Positions 1-9,160 are shown, counted from the stretch's first letter. The stretch: 64,000 nucleotides of DNA from Tubiluchus corallicola (GCA_030141605.1 JAQGDQ010002390.1:62001-126000); one strand, 5' to 3'. The notes: generated from the letters alone by a model not told the origin. A program made the numbers and translations.

Positions 1-3000
1 GTTGAATCATAACGCTCAACATGACCCATTTTACCTAAAATACGACCATCCAAAGATGTAATCCCCTCTATCCCATAAACAGAACCGTTAGGATTAAACT
101 GACCATCCGATGTAGGGAAACCCGCAAAATCAACATATTGAGTCGCAACCTGACCATGAGAAAAAAGCGACTCAATAACAGACTCACACGCCATAAAACA
201 ACCCTCGCCATGAGACATGGGCGTCTGATAAACTTTCTCAAAATTCTCCGAGGAAAACCACGGCGATAAACCAGAAACAACCTTCACAGAAGACATCATA
301 GAAACATGCCGGCCAATCCTGTTATACGTCAATGTCGCCCCACCAGCAGCACCATAAGGAAGATCAAGAGCAGATGCCCGCACGCTCGCTTCGCTCAACA
401 TCTCACCACCAACACACCCATACGGCAAAAGACCGCTCTTTAAAAGCGCCTGAAAACCATTGCAAATCCCTAAAATTAAACCATCCCTCTCTAAAAATCG
501 CTCCAGCGCCTCTCGCACAGACCTGTTCATTAAAACCGCAACAATAAATTTTCCAGCCCCTTCAGGCTCATCCCCCGCAGAAAATCCCCCCGGAAGCATA
601 AATACCTGCGCATTCAACAAACCCTGAACAAGAGAATCAATAGATGCGCTGATACTACTCTCCGATATATTCAAAAAAGGCAAAACATCCACCACAGCCC
701 CTGCACGCCGAAAAATCCGCGCACTATCATACTCACAATTCGTCCCCGGGAAAAAAGGAAGCAAAACATGCGGCCGAGCAAATTTCTCCCCCGTGTAAGA
801 GCGCCCCTTACCTCGATAAAGACGCAAAGGATACGCTTGAGCCGAACCAGAAGCCTGCCGCGGAAAAACACTGTCAAGAACCCCAAGCCACCTGTCAGAC
901 GCCTCCAAAAGAGAAACAGAAACACCGTTAAACACAAATACGCCAGAATCCTCCGTCTTCCCAAGATAAACCGCATGCGCATACTCTAAAGGAGACGAGA
1001 CCTCAACAATAATACTCCCATAATTTAATGACAGTAAATCCTCTTTATCATAAACCACAGAAAAACCAATACCATTGCCAAAACCCATCTTCGATAAAGC
1101 CGCCGCAACACCCCCGTATTTCAAACTCATCGCCGAAAGAATCTTCCCCTCACAAGCCGCCTGGTGCAAAAACGTAAAATTAGCCTTCAAACATTCCGTA
1201 TCCGGCATGAAATTCCCATCCGCCCGATGAGAAATCAAATAAAGATAACTCCCCGCCTTCTTAAAAGATGACGAGACTGTATGACGCACATCCATCGTCG
1301 TGACCGCAAAAGCAACAAGCGTCGGCGGAACATGCTTATCTTTAAAAGTCCCACTCATGCTATCCTTACCGCCAATCGCCGGTAATTTAAAACGGCGCAT
1401 CGCTTCCTGAGCCCCCAATAAAGCGGCAACAGGCTGCCCCCACGCTAAAGGATCCTCTTCCAGCTTTCTGAAATATTCCTGACAGGAAAAACGAACATCA
1501 CGCCAGTCTGCTCCCATAGCCGCTATCTTCGCCAACGCCTCAATGACCGCATAAATACCCCCATGAAACGGCGACCAGCTTGAAATAACCGGATTATACC
1601 CCCAGCTCATTACAGACGCCGTATTGGTCTCGCCCTCCTGCAAAGGAAACTTCTGAACAGATCCCTCCTCAGGCGTCCGTTGATACTTTCCCCCAAAAGG
1701 CATCAAAACCGTCGTCGCGCCAATCGTCGCATCAAACATCTCAACAAGCCCCTTCTGACAACAGACATTCAACGAAGAAAGCATCGAGAAATAACGTACC
1801 CTAAAATCCTCCCCCGGATATAACGCCTTAAAAGGCGCCTTAAAAGACGGCTCCTCTATAACAACATTCATCACGCGGCGAACACCATGAGTATCCAAAA
1901 AAGCACGGGAAAGATCAACAATCATCTCTCCACGCCAACGCATCACCAAACGATTCCGATCCGTTACAGACGCAATCTGAACAACCTCCAGATTCTCTTC
2001 TCCCGCTATAGCCATAAATGTCGCCGCATCACAAGGAGCGACCACAACGGCCATCCGTTCCTGAGATTCCGAGATCGCAAGCTCTGTCCCACTCAGACCA
2101 TCATACTTCACTAAAATAGAATCCAAATCAATCTCAAGACCAGAACTCAACTCACCAACCGCAACAGAAACACCCCCCGCGCCAAAATCATTACAACGCT
2201 TGATCAAAGACGCCGCGTCAGAACGCCTGAAAAGACGCTGAAGCTTCCTTTCTTCCGGCGCATTTCCTTTCTGAACCTCCGCGGCGCAAACCGATAAAGA
2301 GGACGAATCATGCTCCTTGGAAGACCCCGTCGCTCCACCACAGCCATCCCGCCCCGTCCGGCCGCCAACCAAAAGAACAACATCCCCAGCAATAGGGCGC
2401 GCTCGAACAATATGCGACGCCGGAGCCGCACCAACCACCGCACCGATCTCCATCCGCTTGGCTGTATAGCCCTCATCATAAATCTCTGAAACATGCGTGG
2501 TCGCAAGCCCTATCTGATTCCCATAAGAAGAATAACCATGCGCCGCCTCACGGGTGATCTTCCGTTGCGGCAACTTCCCCGGCAACGTCTCCTCAATAGA
2601 CTGAAAAGGATCACCACACCCCGTTACACGCATCGCCTGATAAACAAAAGAACGACCCGATAAAGGATCCCGAATCGCCCCGCCAATACAAGTCGACGCT
2701 CCCCCAAAAGGCTCTATCTCTGTCGGATGATTGTGAGTCTCATTCTTAAACATCAATAACCAGCGCTCCAACACACCATCCCTGTCAACATCCCGGAAAA
2801 TCGAACAGGCATTGACCTCCTCGGAAATATCTAAATCCTTAGCATCACCACTCTTCTGATATTCCTTGCATAAAATCGTCGCCATATCCATTAAACAGTA
2901 AGGGCGCTCCTCCTGAGAAACCGACTCTCCGTAAACATACAAACGACTCCGCAAATATCCCGCAAACGCCTCCTCCATAACATGCCCAAAAGAACCCTGA

Positions 3001-3710
3001 GGAAAAATAATATCCGTCAAAGAAGTCTCAAACGTCGTATGACGGCAATGATCCGACCAGTAAGTATCCAAAACCTTCACTTCCGTCTCTGTAGGATCCC
3101 GCCCCTCCTCCTTCTGAAAATACGACTGTATAAACCGCAAATCCTCAACACTCATCGCCAAACCATGGCTTTTATGAAAATCCTCTATCCCCCCTTCATC
3201 AAGCGCTGTAAACCCCTCATAAACACAAACAGGAGCCGCATCCTGAGAGGGCTCCCGCTCTAAAACCGATAAATCCTTCACACGCATCTCCAGCGGATTA
3301 ACAAGATAGGACTCTATCTTCTTAAGCGACTCTAACGATACAGAACCACCAAAAACAAAAACCTTACCACTCCTGACACAAACATCCCTGTTGTCGTCCG
3401 ACAATAACATCAAACACTGCTCTGCCGAATCCGCGCGCTGATCAAAATGACCCGGCAAAAATTCCACCGCTATATAAGTCCCCTCTTCAGCCGGAAAAGA
3501 CTCATGAACAATATCCGTCACCGAATCAGAAAAAACCTCACCAACCGCTTCCTGAAAATTCTTCTCCGGAAGATTGAAAATATCATAACACTGGAAAATA
3601 CAAACAGAATCTAACGCCGCTATCGATAAAACCTCACATATCTCATTGAACAGACGAGCCGCCTCATTGTCAAAACCCGCCCTCTTCTCAACAAAAATAC
3701 GTATATCCAT
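1..3710 (-). CDS. purL: Phosphoribosylformylglycinamidine synthase, single-chain (3' end outside window)
   Basis: Fourth step of purine synthesis: FGAR + glutamine + ATP to FGAM in the cytoplasm. About 1236 codons are visible and the frame is open to the window edge, so only the extreme C-terminus is missing. An N-terminal PurS-like part is followed by two AIRS-type halves with the HNHPTEIEPF motif near residue 325. A class I glutamine amidotransferase domain covers about 980-1236, with the nucleophile in GICNGFQA at Cys1083 and a late MSHGEGCF segment. An AGGAG sits five bases before the ATG. The N-terminus (VEKRAGFDNEA) resembles the one-chain form of Clostridia and related anaerobes more than the split PurS/PurQ/PurL usual in alphaproteobacteria; transfer is my inference. 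No frameshift seen. Confidence 0.95.
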   Translation of the reverse strand, partial: MDIRIFVEKRAGFDNEAARLFNEICEVLSIAALDSVCIFQCYDIFNLPEKNFQEAVGEVFSDSVTDIVHESFPAEEGTYIAVEFLPGHFDQRADSAEQCLMLLSDDNRDVCVRSGKVFVFGGSVSLESLKKIESYLVNPLEMRVKDLSVLEREPSQDAAPVCVYEGFTALDEGGIEDFHKSHGLAMSVEDLRFIQSYFQKEEGRDPTETEVKVLDTYWSDHCRHTTFETSLTDIIFPQGSFGHVMEEAFAGYLRSRLYVYGESVSQEERPYCLMDMATILCKEYQKSGDAKDLDISEEVNACSIFRDVDRDGVLERWLLMFKNETHNHPTEIEPFGGASTCIGGAIRDPLSGRSFVYQAMRVTGCGDPFQSIEETLPGKLPQRKITREAAHGYSSYGNQIGLATTHVSEIYDEGYTAKRMEIGAVVGAAPASHIVRARPIAGDVVLLVGGRTGRDGCGGATGSSKEHDSSSLSVCAAEVQKGNAPEERKLQRLFRRSDAASLIKRCNDFGAGGVSVAVGELSSGLEIDLDSILVKYDGLSGTELAISESQERMAVVVAPCDAATFMAIAGEENLEVVQIASVTDRNRLVMRWRGEMIVDLSRAFLDTHGVRRVMNVVIEEPSFKAPFKALYPGEDFRVRYFSMLSSLNVCCQKGLVEMFDATIGATTVLMPFGGKYQRTPEEGSVQKFPLQEGETNTASVMSWGYNPVISSWSPFHGGIYAVIEALAKIAAMGADWRDVRFSCQEYFRKLEEDPLAWGQPVAALLGAQEAMRRFKLPAIGGKDSMSGTFKDKHVPPTLVAFAVTTMDVRHTVSSSFKKAGSYLYLISHRADGNFMPDTECLKANFTFLHQAACEGKILSAMSLKYGGVAAALSKMGFGNGIGFSVVYDKEDLLSLNYGSIIVEVSSPLEYAHAVYLGKTEDSGVFVFNGVSVSLLEASDRWLGVLDSVFPRQASGSAQAYPLRLYRGKGRSYTGEKFARPHVLLPFFPGTNCEYDSARIFRRAGAVVDVLPFLNISESSISASIDSLVQGLLNAQVFMLPGGFSAGDEPEGAGKFIVAVLMNRSVREALERFLERDGLILGICNGFQALLKSGLLPYGCVGGEMLSEASVRASALDLPYGAAGGATLTYNRIGRHVSMMSSVKVVSGLSPWFSSENFEKVYQTPMSHGEGCFMACESVIESLFSHGQVATQYVDFAGFPTSDGQFNPNGSVYGIEGITSLDGRILGKMGHVERYDS

Positions 3711-3754
3711 AACAGCTCCTAAAATAAATAGATCCTATGCTTTAAAACCGTGAC

Positions 3755-3794
3755 AAAAAAAATAAAAAAAAACCGCAAGGCTTTCTCTCCTTGC
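3755..3794 (-). terminator. Intrinsic terminator ahead of purL
   Basis: Read on the minus strand: GCAAGG, eight-base loop, CCTTGC, GG, then a long T run. It lies about 45 bases upstream of the purL start codon and in the same direction. It therefore ends either a separate small RNA or a purL leader as an attenuator. Confidence 0.75.
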
Positions 3795-3980
3795 AGTCTC
3801 TCTGTAAAACTTCCCTCAAAAAACACGCTACTTGACAGTGAACTCTCTTTGCAAAAAGCCCGTTAAAAAATCTCCATACACATAACAATTGACTTCTGTC
3901 ATTCATATCAAAAGCAACATTTTTTGGTAGGCACTTCTTTAATTCCAATAAAAATAGCCATATGGACTCTCCCATACGAC
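3755..3980 (-). ncRNA. Possible structured RNA or purL leader
   Basis: The 411-base gap between purL and the hydrolase has no convincing gene. On the minus strand it can fold into a long interrupted rod. GCC...GGC and AAAAAAT...ATTTTTT enclose an inner arm whose tip is TGAC-AGAA-GTCA (about 3850-3930), preceded by a small hairpin TATGG/CCATA (about 3961-3976) and ended by the terminator at 3755-3794. A rod near a purine gene recalls 6S RNA, which in several alphaproteobacteria lies beside pur genes. An attenuator acting on purL is the alternative. I recognised no known riboswitch consensus. Folding was done by eye. Confidence 0.3.
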
Positions 3981-4121
3981 TTTCTTTCTTCCCAATCTAC
4001 TAAACTCAGAAAAAATCATCAACAGATTTTTTCATTAACGAAAAATTATTTCAATAACACACTCATATTCCTGTACACTCTTTAAAATCAATATAACCTC
4101 CCTAGATTGAAATCATAAACC

Positions 4122-4997
4122 ATGACTATCAACCCTTACATTTCCTATCAGGAAAAAAAATTCACAGCAAAAAACGGAATGAGACTCTTCTTTAGAGACT
4201 ATCTCCCCATCAAAAAAAATATCATGACAATCCTATGCCTGCCAGGACTCAGCCGTAACGCTCAGGATTTCGATAAATTTGCCCGACATTACCAAGCGTA
4301 CCATCGAATCCTCTGCCCAGATTATCGCGGGCGCGGACAATCCGAATGGAGCCACAGCTCAAAAGACTATGATCCAATACATACGCTCGGGGATATACTC
4401 GATATCCTCAGACTCACCAATACACACCATTGTATCGCCGTCGGAACATCCCTCGGCGGCCTGCTCGCCATGGGAATCGCCACCCTAAAACCACAAGTGC
4501 TCTCAGCCGTCATCCTAAACGATAGCAGCATCTTCCAAAATAAACACGAAATCCACACTCTCTTCTCCCTACTGGAAAAAGTACAGCCCGTCACCAACTG
4601 GAAACAGGCATCCGCCTATATGAAAAAATTAATGCCCTCTTTTGAGAATCTTACAGAAGAACAATGGGAAAGCCACGCGAAAATGGTATGGAAAAAACAT
4701 CAAGACGGAAAAATATACCCCCTCTGGGACCCTAAAATTATCGCTCCTCTGAAAGATAAAAGCGTCAGCGCCTCCCTTCCGCAATTTTTCAAAAGCCTAC
4801 GGCAAATTCCAACATTTCTTGTCCGAGGAGAAAAATCCAACCTATTCACACAGCAGTCCTTCCAAAAAATGCGCCAGATCAACCCAGCAACCAACCATTA
4901 TACCGTCCCTGGAGCCGGACACACACCCACACTCATGGAAAAAACACTCTCGGAAAAACTGCAGGCTTTTATCTCAGAAAACAGCCATTTTCAATAA
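4122..4997 (+). CDS. Alpha/beta hydrolase
   Basis: 291-residue soluble alpha/beta-hydrolase. The oxyanion-hole segment is LPGLSRN (about 40-46), the nucleophile elbow GTSLGG has Ser110, and the catalytic His is His267 in GAGHT. At the usual place of the acid, VRG-x-x-S-D, the sequence reads VRGEKSN with Asn240. Either another acidic residue serves or activity is altered. Substrate cannot be told. It stands alone between the purL leader and pgpA. No strong ribosome site precedes the ATG. Confidence 0.85.
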   Translation: MTINPYISYQEKKFTAKNGMRLFFRDYLPIKKNIMTILCLPGLSRNAQDFDKFARHYQAYHRILCPDYRGRGQSEWSHSSKDYDPIHTLGDILDILRLTNTHHCIAVGTSLGGLLAMGIATLKPQVLSAVILNDSSIFQNKHEIHTLFSLLEKVQPVTNWKQASAYMKKLMPSFENLTEEQWESHAKMVWKKHQDGKIYPLWDPKIIAPLKDKSVSASLPQFFKSLRQIPTFLVRGEKSNLFTQQSFQKMRQINPATNHYTVPGAGHTPTLMEKTLSEKLQAFISENSHFQ

Positions 4998-5012
4998 TCA
5001 TGAACTATTGGC

Positions 5013-5041
5013 TTTACAAATACAGCAATATGGCCTAATAA
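5013..5041 (+). promoter_or_regulatory. Sigma70-like promoter for pgpA
   Basis: TTTACA (5013-5018), 17-base spacer, TAATAA (5036-5041), about 50 bases before the pgpA ATG. Confidence 0.45.
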
Positions 5042-5091
5042 ACAGCTAGTATACTCGTCGGATACACAAACATAATAACAGGAAATACACA

Positions 5092-5607
5092 ATGCAACGC
5101 CAGAAATTTCCCCACCCGGAAAAACAATCCGGCCTCTATAAACTGTCTTTCATGCTCGCAACATGGTTTTATAGTGGACGCGCGCCCAAAGCCCCCGGAA
5201 CATGCGGCACTATCGCAGCCCTGCCTTTCTGCCTCGCAATACAGATCCTTTTCGGCAATACAGCCCTCGCCCTCTTCGCTGTCGTAACCTTCATAATCGG
5301 AATAGCCGTCTCCGATTATGTCATGAATCGACTAAAACAACATGATCCCGGCTATATCGTCATCGATGAGGTCGCCGGACAGGCGATCACAATCCTCGCT
5401 ATCCCGCCTTCCCTTTCCGCCTTTCCCCTCTTTCTAGCATACCTCGCGGCATTCGCTCTCTTCAGAGCGTTTGATATCCTGAAACCATGGCCCATCAATC
5501 TCGCTGATAAAAGACTCAAAAAAGGCTTTGGCGTCATGTTCGACGATACCCTCGCCGGAATCGCCGGATTTATCGTTTTAAAAATTATCCTCATCTATGC
5601 GCTCTAG
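5092..5607 (+). CDS. pgpA: Phosphatidylglycerophosphatase A
   Basis: Membrane phosphatase that dephosphorylates phosphatidylglycerophosphate, the last step to phosphatidylglycerol. 171 residues, normal for the family. The family core includes GRAPKAPGTCGT near residue 29, the VIDEVAGQ motif near residue 93, and a late FDDTLAGI segment. Several hydrophobic helices are visible. AGGAAA lies ahead of the ATG. It is followed by a strong two-way terminator. Confidence 0.93.
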   Translation: MQRQKFPHPEKQSGLYKLSFMLATWFYSGRAPKAPGTCGTIAALPFCLAIQILFGNTALALFAVVTFIIGIAVSDYVMNRLKQHDPGYIVIDEVAGQAITILAIPPSLSAFPLFLAYLAAFALFRAFDILKPWPINLADKRLKKGFGVMFDDTLAGIAGFIVLKIILIYAL

Positions 5608-5624
5608 CTTAAAAACCCGAAAAC

Positions 5625-5666
5625 AAAAAAAAGATATACAAGCCCGCAAGCCTGTATATCTTTTTT
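5625..5666. terminator. Bidirectional terminator between pgpA and the DUF465 gene
   Basis: About 14-bp stem (AAAAAAGATATACA with its complement) around a short loop, with T runs on both strands. It serves the convergent genes on either side. Confidence 0.85.
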
Positions 5667-5696
5667 AAGATAAAATAATAAATTATCGCTAATTAT

Positions 5697-5861
5697 TTAC
5701 GATTCCAATGATGCTAGCTCATCTTTGATAAGCAGCTTCTCTTTCTTAATTTCCGCTATCTGAATGTCATCATACGTCGGGGACGAAATTAAGGCTTCTA
5801 ACTGAGCTTCTAACTCTTGATGCCGTGTTTTTAACTCTTCAATTTTAATATGATCACTCAT
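5697..5861 (-). CDS. DUF465 (YdcH-like) small coiled-coil protein
   Basis: 54 residues starting MSDHIKIEELKTRHQELEAQ and ending LASLES. The pattern is that of the DUF465/YdcH family: a short charged helical hairpin with a conserved central segment (here SSPTYDD) and IKKEKL-x(3)-DEL. An AGGAG lies 10 bases before the ATG. Function is unknown; such proteins are very common in alphaproteobacteria, often in several copies. Its own promoter should lie in the AT-rich 5862-6002. Confidence 0.85.
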   Translation of the reverse strand: MSDHIKIEELKTRHQELEAQLEALISSPTYDDIQIAEIKKEKLLIKDELASLES

Positions 5862-6002
5862 TACGAAATATCTCCTGTGTCATTAAGCGCATAACTATAC
5901 CTTACATATAATATATACACCATTTTTTAAAAAAATACCAGTGCCAACTTTCAAAATATTCTCAATACGCCTCCGTATTTTCCCACTATTATGGAACTAC
6001 CA

Positions 6003-7322
6003 TCAGGATAAAAATATACGCAACGATTCTAAAACCGCCTCATAAGACCGCTCAAGCTGCGGCTCTGTAATACAATAAGGAGGCATAAAATAAATCGTGT
6101 TCCCAAGAGGACGAATATTAAATCCCTCTCGCAAATACCAGTCTCGCAACTTCTCCGCCATAGCCGATTTATAGCCGCCCTGCTCCTTTGGAAAAACAAG
6201 ATCAAACGCCAGAACCGTTCCTAAAACACGCCCATGACACACCATAGGATACGCCGAAAGCCGCCGTAGAAACGCTCGATGCTTTCGCTCGATCGTAGCG
6301 ATTTTACTCAGTGTTTTCTCTCGCTCAAACAAGGCCAGCGACTCAACAGCGACCGCGCACGCCAGAGGATTCGCCGTAAAAGAATGACCATGCGCCAAAG
6401 CGCGAGAAAACGACCCTCCTAAAAAGGTAGAAAAAATCTCCTCCGTCGTTACCGTGACAGACATGGGCATATAACCCGCTGTCAGCCCTTTTGAAAAACA
6501 AACAATATCCGGCGCGAAATCACTATATTCACACGCGAACAAACGCCCCGTTCGACCAAAACCAACAGCCACTTCATCAAAAACAACCAAAATCCCCGCC
6601 TCATGCGCCGCCGATACCAGCTTTGATAAAAATTCAGGCCGGCACATTCGCATTCCTCCCGCGCCCTGAAGCAACGGCTCCAAAATAATCGCCGCGACCT
6701 TTCCTTTCTCTTCCTCAATCCTGCGATAAAACAGATCCAAAGAACGCCGCTCCAGCGCCTCAATATCCTCGCATCCCTCAAACCAAGACGGCCAAGGCAA
6801 CAGCCTCACAGGGCACATAACATCATCAAAAATCGAGAAAAAACGACTGCCTCGACTAACAGACATCGCTCCGAGCGTATCCCCATGATACCCCCCCTCA
6901 AACGCTAAAAAAACACTCTTCTCCTCATAACCCCGGTTGTTCCAATACTGCCAGCACATCTTCAGCGCGACCTCAACCGCCGTTGAGCCATTATCAGAAA
7001 AAAAGACACGCTGAAATCGCCCCCCAGGCAACATACCTGTCAATGAACGCGAGAGCTCAACAGCTTTCTCATGAGTAAAACCCGCGAAAAGAATATGCGG
7101 AAACCTCTCCGCCTGTTCCCTCAGCGCCCTGTTAAGATCCGCATGGCTATGACCATGAATACAGGTCCACCAAGAAGAAATAATATCAATATACTCCTTC
7201 CCGCTCTCATCATAAAGACATGCGCCCTTAGCACGAGAGATCACAATCGGAGAACGTTCCGTCTCATGCTGTGTAAACGGATGCCAAACATACCGCCTGT
7301 CCCCATCAAGAATATGACTCAT
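6003..7322 (-). CDS. bioA: Adenosylmethionine-8-amino-7-oxononanoate aminotransferase
   Basis: PLP enzyme making 7,8-diaminopelargonate from KAPA with SAM as amino donor (biotin synthesis). 439 residues, full length. Signatures: SSWWTCIHGHSH near residue 50, FAGFTHE near 80, DEVAVGFGRTG, and the PLP lysine in FSKGLTAGYMP. The ribosome site GGAGG overlaps the end of bioD, whose stop is two bases away, so the genes are translationally coupled. The rest of the biotin path (bioF, bioB, bioC/H) is not in the window. Confidence 0.95.
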   Translation of the reverse strand: MSHILDGDRRYVWHPFTQHETERSPIVISRAKGACLYDESGKEYIDIISSWWTCIHGHSHADLNRALREQAERFPHILFAGFTHEKAVELSRSLTGMLPGGRFQRVFFSDNGSTAVEVALKMCWQYWNNRGYEEKSVFLAFEGGYHGDTLGAMSVSRGSRFFSIFDDVMCPVRLLPWPSWFEGCEDIEALERRSLDLFYRRIEEEKGKVAAIILEPLLQGAGGMRMCRPEFLSKLVSAAHEAGILVVFDEVAVGFGRTGRLFACEYSDFAPDIVCFSKGLTAGYMPMSVTVTTEEIFSTFLGGSFSRALAHGHSFTANPLACAVAVESLALFEREKTLSKIATIERKHRAFLRRLSAYPMVCHGRVLGTVLAFDLVFPKEQGGYKSAMAEKLRDWYLREGFNIRPLGNTIYFMPPYCITEPQLERSYEAVLESLRIFLS

Positions 7323-7324
7323 TA

Positions 7325-7963
7325 TTACCCTCCTTCATACGCCAGATCGCTATAAGGTGCGATTCTCAAAAGAGAGTCGCGATCCAACGTCTCCAGCCTG
7401 TCAATAATCCCTAAAATAGATACTTTTCCATAAAAACCGATCGCCTCCACAGTATGAGAGGGAACAGAACCACATATAATAACCCCCATAACACTCAAGC
7501 CTCTGTTTCTTAAAGCCTCAAGCGATAACAGCGTATGATTAATCGTCCCTAAAACACCCGAGCAAACAAGAATCACCGGCAAATTCAACCGCTGAATTAA
7601 ATCAACCATCAAAAAATGATCGTTCAAAGGAACCATAAGACCCCCTGCCCCCTCTACAATTAAACATTTCGAGCTTTCCGGTAAAATAAGCGTCTCCTCA
7701 AGAATCTCAACACCTTCACGAGCCGCCGCCTCATGCGGCGATAACGGAGCCTTCAGACAATAAAGAGACTCATAAAAACGATCCTTCTCAAAATTCGTAA
7801 GAGAACGCACAGTATCACAATCAATCGGCCCCTCGCAACAGCCGCTCTGCACAGGCTTCCAATACGCCACTTTTCTCATATGCAACATAAGCCAAGCGCA
7901 CGCAACTGTCTTGCCAACATCCGTCCCCGTTCCTGCTACGAAAATACCTTGCCTCTTTACCAC
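7325..7963 (-). CDS. bioD: Dethiobiotin synthetase
   Basis: Carboxylates diaminopelargonate to dethiobiotin with ATP. I choose the GTG at 7963, giving MVKRQGIFVAGTGTDVGKT at the N-terminus, with the P-loop GTGTDVGKT at residues 11-19 as in the family and 212 residues in total. The frame stays open about 170 bases further upstream, but that stretch is the out-of-frame end of the previous gene. GAGG is five bases before the GTG, and the preceding gene stops seven bases upstream. Later motifs KPVQSG and VEGAGGLMVPL are intact. Confidence 0.92.
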   Translation of the reverse strand: MVKRQGIFVAGTGTDVGKTVACAWLMLHMRKVAYWKPVQSGCCEGPIDCDTVRSLTNFEKDRFYESLYCLKAPLSPHEAAAREGVEILEETLILPESSKCLIVEGAGGLMVPLNDHFLMVDLIQRLNLPVILVCSGVLGTINHTLLSLEALRNRGLSVMGVIICGSVPSHTVEAIGFYGKVSILGIIDRLETLDRDSLLRIAPYSDLAYEGG

Positions 7964-7970
7964 ACAATCC

Positions 7971-8336
7971 TCATAAACACGCAATAAACGCCCCCGCGAC
8001 ACGCCGACCTTCCAAAGCCAAAAGATTCCACGCGCGACACGCCGCGCCCGTATCCATCCACTCCACAGGAAGATGATAAACCCCTCGAATAACCGATAAA
8101 AGCTCTCGTGGCATCGGCAAAAAAACAGCCCCACACCCTATCAGCAAAAGCTCCGGCGATAAATCCGCCGTCAGAATCTTCTTTAAATTATCCTCCGAAA
8201 TAGCCTCTCCACAAGAAACATCCCAAGAATAACACACGCCCCCCATCAGCAATAAAGACCCTTTGTGAACCGTCTCGCCAATCCGAAAACCACCATCACC
8301 ATACGCCTGAAAACAAAAAGACGACGCCTCATCCAT
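7971..8336 (-). CDS. Mth938-like (DUF498) protein
   Basis: 121 residues with the start at 8336, where AAGGAG lies 11 bases upstream; an ATG 21 bases earlier overlaps that ribosome site and is less likely. Family marks: YGDGGFRIGE, LLLIGCGAVFLPMP and EWMDTGAACRAWNLLALEGR-VA. The family is related to mitochondrial NDUFAF3 and is widespread in alphaproteobacteria; its bacterial role is not settled. It leads the bioD-bioA operon, an arrangement I infer from 7- and 2-base gaps. Confidence 0.88.
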   Translation of the reverse strand: MDEASSFCFQAYGDGGFRIGETVHKGSLLLMGGVCYSWDVSCGEAISEDNLKKILTADLSPELLLIGCGAVFLPMPRELLSVIRGVYHLPVEWMDTGAACRAWNLLALEGRRVAGAFIACL

Positions 8337-8542
8337 ACCTCTGGCAACTCCTTCCAATAATAATCACTCACAATAAAAATAACAGCTTTCCAAAAATACA
8401 GCAACCTATTGCTCACAGAATAATGTCCCCACGCTAACGACAGCAACATAACTACCGACCAACAAAGTTGAAATTGAAAAAAAACTCTTATATGATTAAA
8501 CCAGTTACTAAAAATAACCACACATCGCGAATATCTCTCTCT

Positions 8543-9103
8543 ATGACCATAAAAATATATATCCATAATCGCCTCAACGAGCATTTTTTTCGCCAGCCAA
8601 CCGTTGAAGTCGCCAAAAATCTCCTAGGAAAAGCCCTGCGTTTTAACACAATGACAGGAATCATCACAGAAACAGAAGCCTACTGCGGAGAAACAGACCC
8701 CGCATGCCACGCGCGCGCTGGAAAAACAAAACGAACCGAGATCATGTATGGCAATCCCGGACATGCCTACATTTATATGATATATGGAATGTATTACTGC
8801 CTCAATATCGTAACCGAGCCGAAAAATTACCCCGCCGCCGTGCTTATCCGAGGACTCCTCGTCACAACAGAAAGCACAGAAAAAATACCCACTGTCCATC
8901 TTGACGGCCCTGGAAAACTCTGCCGACACCTAGGAATCACTTCCGACCATAACGCCATCAATATAACAAAAAACCCCTCTTTTTTCCTAGCGGAAACAAA
9001 TTTAAATCCCCCCTTTGACACAACAAGTAGAATCGGTATCTCTAAGGGAATTGACAAAAAATGGCGCTTCGTCATAAAAAAACATAGCCTCAATATTGGC
9101 TAA
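8543..9103 (+). CDS. 3-methyladenine DNA glycosylase (AAG/MPG family)
   Basis: Base-excision repair glycosylase removing alkylated purines. 186 residues from the ATG at 8543; the frame is open upstream to a TTG at 8468, but homologues begin near this ATG. Core: PTVEVAKNLLGKAL, GIITETEAYCGETDPACHA with the catalytic Glu, GNPGHAYIYMIYGMYYCLNIV, and later AVLIRGL and DGPGKLCRHLGI. It is divergent from the biotin operon. No strong ribosome site, so the start is moderately sure. Confidence 0.9.
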   Translation: MTIKIYIHNRLNEHFFRQPTVEVAKNLLGKALRFNTMTGIITETEAYCGETDPACHARAGKTKRTEIMYGNPGHAYIYMIYGMYYCLNIVTEPKNYPAAVLIRGLLVTTESTEKIPTVHLDGPGKLCRHLGITSDHNAINITKNPSFFLAETNLNPPFDTTSRIGISKGIDKKWRFVIKKHSLNIG

Positions 9104-9146
9104 ATTCCTCTGCATTTTGATAGTTCTCTTTTTAAAATACCTTACT

Positions 9147-9160
9147 TCACATAAATGTGA
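9147..9160. promoter_or_regulatory. Perfect palindrome upstream of the 543-residue protein
   Basis: TCACAT-AA-ATGTGA, 149 bases before the start codon in the 205-base AT-rich gap. It may be an operator. The half-sites face the opposite way from a CRP site. Confidence 0.25.

Noticed and set aside
3742-3975. 77-codon minus-strand frame upstream of purL
   Set aside because: It runs through the intrinsic terminator and ends in Phe/Leu encoded by the T run; the ribosome site is poor. Better explained as untranslated RNA.
5964-5979. AATACG/CGTATT hairpin after bioA as a terminator
   Set aside because: Short stem with no following T run on either strand.
8246-8584. 112-codon minus-strand frame
   Set aside because: Overlaps both the Mth938-like gene out of frame and the divergent glycosylase start; no family signature.
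9147-9160. CRP-type binding site
   Set aside because: The half-sites are arranged TCACA...TGTGA, the reverse of the CRP order, with only two bases between them.
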